Assembly (NCBI RefSeq): GCF_031755915.1
Contig: NC_083390.1
Location: 22,035,501-22,099,500, forward strand
From: Ziziphus jujuba
Taxonomy: Eukaryota > Streptophyta > Magnoliopsida > Rosales > Rhamnaceae
Direction: 5' to 3'
Length of the DNA: 64,000 nt
Part shown: positions 61,848-64,000 of the stretch, in pieces
Layout: every line of letters begins with the position of its first letter
Numbering within the stretch: the first letter of the stretch is position 1
Notes under the pieces: generated by a model
The model's database searches: none
What the model was told of the DNA's origin: nothing
The model's input: only the letters and a program-made list of their open reading frames with translations
Program-made: the position numbers and the translations under genes

Positions 61848-64000
61848 CTGTTATTTGGTTAATTAAATGTCGAAAGGAAATTTAAAAAAAAAAAAAGAGA
61901 AAGGAAAAATAACTATTTTGCAAATTGCAATTTCGTGCCAAATATGATAATCAAGTGGTGTTGCGGAATGACCATTTCAAGCACCATGTTCTGTTTGGCC
62001 ATAATAAAAAATAAGAAGAAAACAAAAGGTGGTATGGAAGACAAAACTTAGTTTAACATGGCTCTATTGACGGACTCCAATCTTCATTCTGGGAATAGAA
62101 TATGTCTAATGTGAGGCCATGACAAAGAAAGAGATTTATGAATTGGCGCTGGCAGTTTCCCATTATTTTTATTTATTTATTTATTTATTTGTTTTTGTCT
62201 TAGGGTAAAACAAAGTTTGCAACGCAAATAGATGTGACCTTGTCTAATTTAAATCCATTTTGCCTTAAAAAAAAAAAAAAATTCCTATATAAATATAAAG
62301 GAGAGCAAAGTATAATGATCGCTGTGTGTTCAACAACCGAAATCATGGTAAAGAGTAATTATTGTTTAGATGCATACTAAGTTATTAACACTAAACAGCA
62401 ATCACGCACAATATGCATACTACTTTTCTTTGTCCACACAATTATATGAAATTTATTAAGTGATACTCATCCTTTTTTCAGTTAAAGTTATTATTTTTGA
62501 GAGAGAAGCTCAAGTATCTACTTGTAAATTGTAATTTTAATGGAAAACATATATAAATAGAATTAAATTATATATGTATAAAAAAAAAAATAACACAGTC
62601 TAAAATGTTATTTGGCTTGGAATTAACTAATAAGAAAAAATGAAAGCTGCAAACGGAAGGAACAAGAGACCCTCACGAAGGGTATTTACAAGGAGAACTG
62701 GAAATAGAAAGAATCGGATGGTCAAAAAACAAGAAAACCATATGTTTCCCAAAAGCTATTTATTTGGAGCAAATTTCATGTAGTTTCAGGACCATCTCTC
62801 TTACAAATTTGGGATTCCACACAGGTTCATTAGAGGGACCATGTAATTCACTTCTAGGGACACTTTTATTTTTCTTTAAAAAAAATTATTTGATCAAATC
62901 CCAAACGCATTTTGAAGGGGAGAGACTACATGGGCCCATTGATTAATGGGCTAAATTCTCACTACATCTTAGATAACAAAAGCGTCTGCATATATCGGAT
63001 TGGGTCGTAATCTGCTTGATTTTACACCTAATAATAATAATTATGCAAATCACCGAATAGATTATTGCTTGAAGCACACACATGCAAGGTGAAGAATTGG
63101 TCTCAAAAGCAAGACATTATTTAAGAACAAAAAAAAAAAAATTGAATTAATAAATACTACCAACTCCTGTAGTAAAGTATCAAAACCATCTTCTATCTAA
63201 TAAAAAAAAAAAAAAAAAGAAGAAGAAGCAATTAATTAACTTTGAGTTGGACTTTGTAATGGATGTAAATTAAATAGTTTGAATCCCAAAGAAAATATCA
63301 AATGGGTTTAGAAAGAAACAAGATGTGGTCCTTTTTTAAAGCATAGTCATCGGTTTCCAGCTGCATGGGGATTAGCTAAGTATTTGAAAATTATAGTGAT
63401 GACTTAATGCACACATATACAACCTTTTCCTGAAAATTTTCTTTAATCAAACCAAATTTGTCTTGACCTTGTTTTTAATGTACAACTAAAATTCATAGTT
63501 TTATTGTTACATATGGGTTTTATTTGGACAGATTCACCCATTTGGATGTTTCCAAGGGACAAATTCCTCCAGAATTCAAGGTATTTTTTTATGTCAAGGT
63601 TCCTTTGTTTAAGCACACCAGGTTGATTATAAATGTATGTGAATATGAAAATGCTTTGAACCCTCCTTTGTTAAGACAAAGTTCCACATGCATAAATATA
63701 TAAGACAATCTCTATTATATATTACATTCAGGGAGATTCCCATGTTCAAACACAATAGGTTTCTGAACCTATTTGTCACTTTCCTAGGATTTTGTAAACA
63801 AATGAAATTGTAGCCTTTTTTGAGTTTTTATTAATGCTTCTTTTCCTAAAGGCATGCAAGAAACAAGATTATTGAAGAAAATCAGAGACTACATGAAAAA
63901 AGAGTTTTGTTGTGGGGTGGGGGTGTTGGGAAACCCAAAAATTAATATAGAGATGGGAAAGTTGTAAAAATGGACAGTATATGTGGATAGGCTTGGTTAG
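61848..64000. other. Spacer to the right edge, no gene seen
   Basis: AT-rich, with poly-A runs at about 62267-62281, 63129-63140 and 63203-63218 and a TTTA run near 62166-62190. A GGGGTGGGGG patch lies at about 63915. No coding exon, RNA gene or complete transposon was recognised. Confidence 0.5.

Overview
The window is nuclear DNA of a eudicot plant. It is AT-rich, has many poly(A)/poly(T) and TA tracts, long introns with GT..AG junctions, and wide gene-poor spacers. I reconstructed six intact protein genes by joining reading frames at splice sites, plus one gene cut by the left edge and one decayed gene. No bacterial, organellar or CRISPR features are present.

Layout. 1-396 (+) is the last kinase exon of an LRK10-like (leaf-rust-kinase type) receptor kinase. 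A decayed relative follows: a broken first exon at 2674-2996 and a second copy of the 3' flank at about 5385-6545. 8799-11682 (+) is an LRR-III receptor-like kinase of the At1g68400 type (2 exons, 674 aa). Converging on it are two tandem GT14/DUF266 (core-2/I-branching-like) glycosyltransferase genes at 12567-15497 (-) and 17517-18879 (-). A 12-exon metallo-beta-lactamase-fold hydrolase gene (506 aa) lies at 19955-26380 (-). About 14.6 kb without a protein gene follows. It contains a strong foldback at 36453-36583 (+) that looks like a MIR482/MIR2118-superfamily precursor. 41019-49675 (+) is BRUTUS (BTS, 14 coding exons, 1227 aa), the haemerythrin-RING iron-sensing E3 ligase. After 4 kb of very AT-rich spacer, 53940-58592 (+) is ARG1/DnaJ15 (11 exons, 413 aa). 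60106-61842 is a small LTR element with no coding capacity (TRIM type), with primer-binding site, polypurine tract and matching 5-bp target duplications. The remainder to 64000 shows no gene.

Context. From memory, an At1g68400-like kinase, two DUF266 genes and ARG1 are also near neighbours in Arabidopsis (At1g68400, -390, -380, -370). The window would then be a conserved block expanded by spacer and by the hydrolase and BTS genes. The genes do not form one pathway: they cover receptor signalling, glycan synthesis, iron homeostasis and gravitropism. The clearest regulatory theme is GA/CT microsatellites in or near the 5' leaders of four of them. Exon borders are by-eye calls that keep frame and family similarity. 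UTR ends and transcription starts were not determined.
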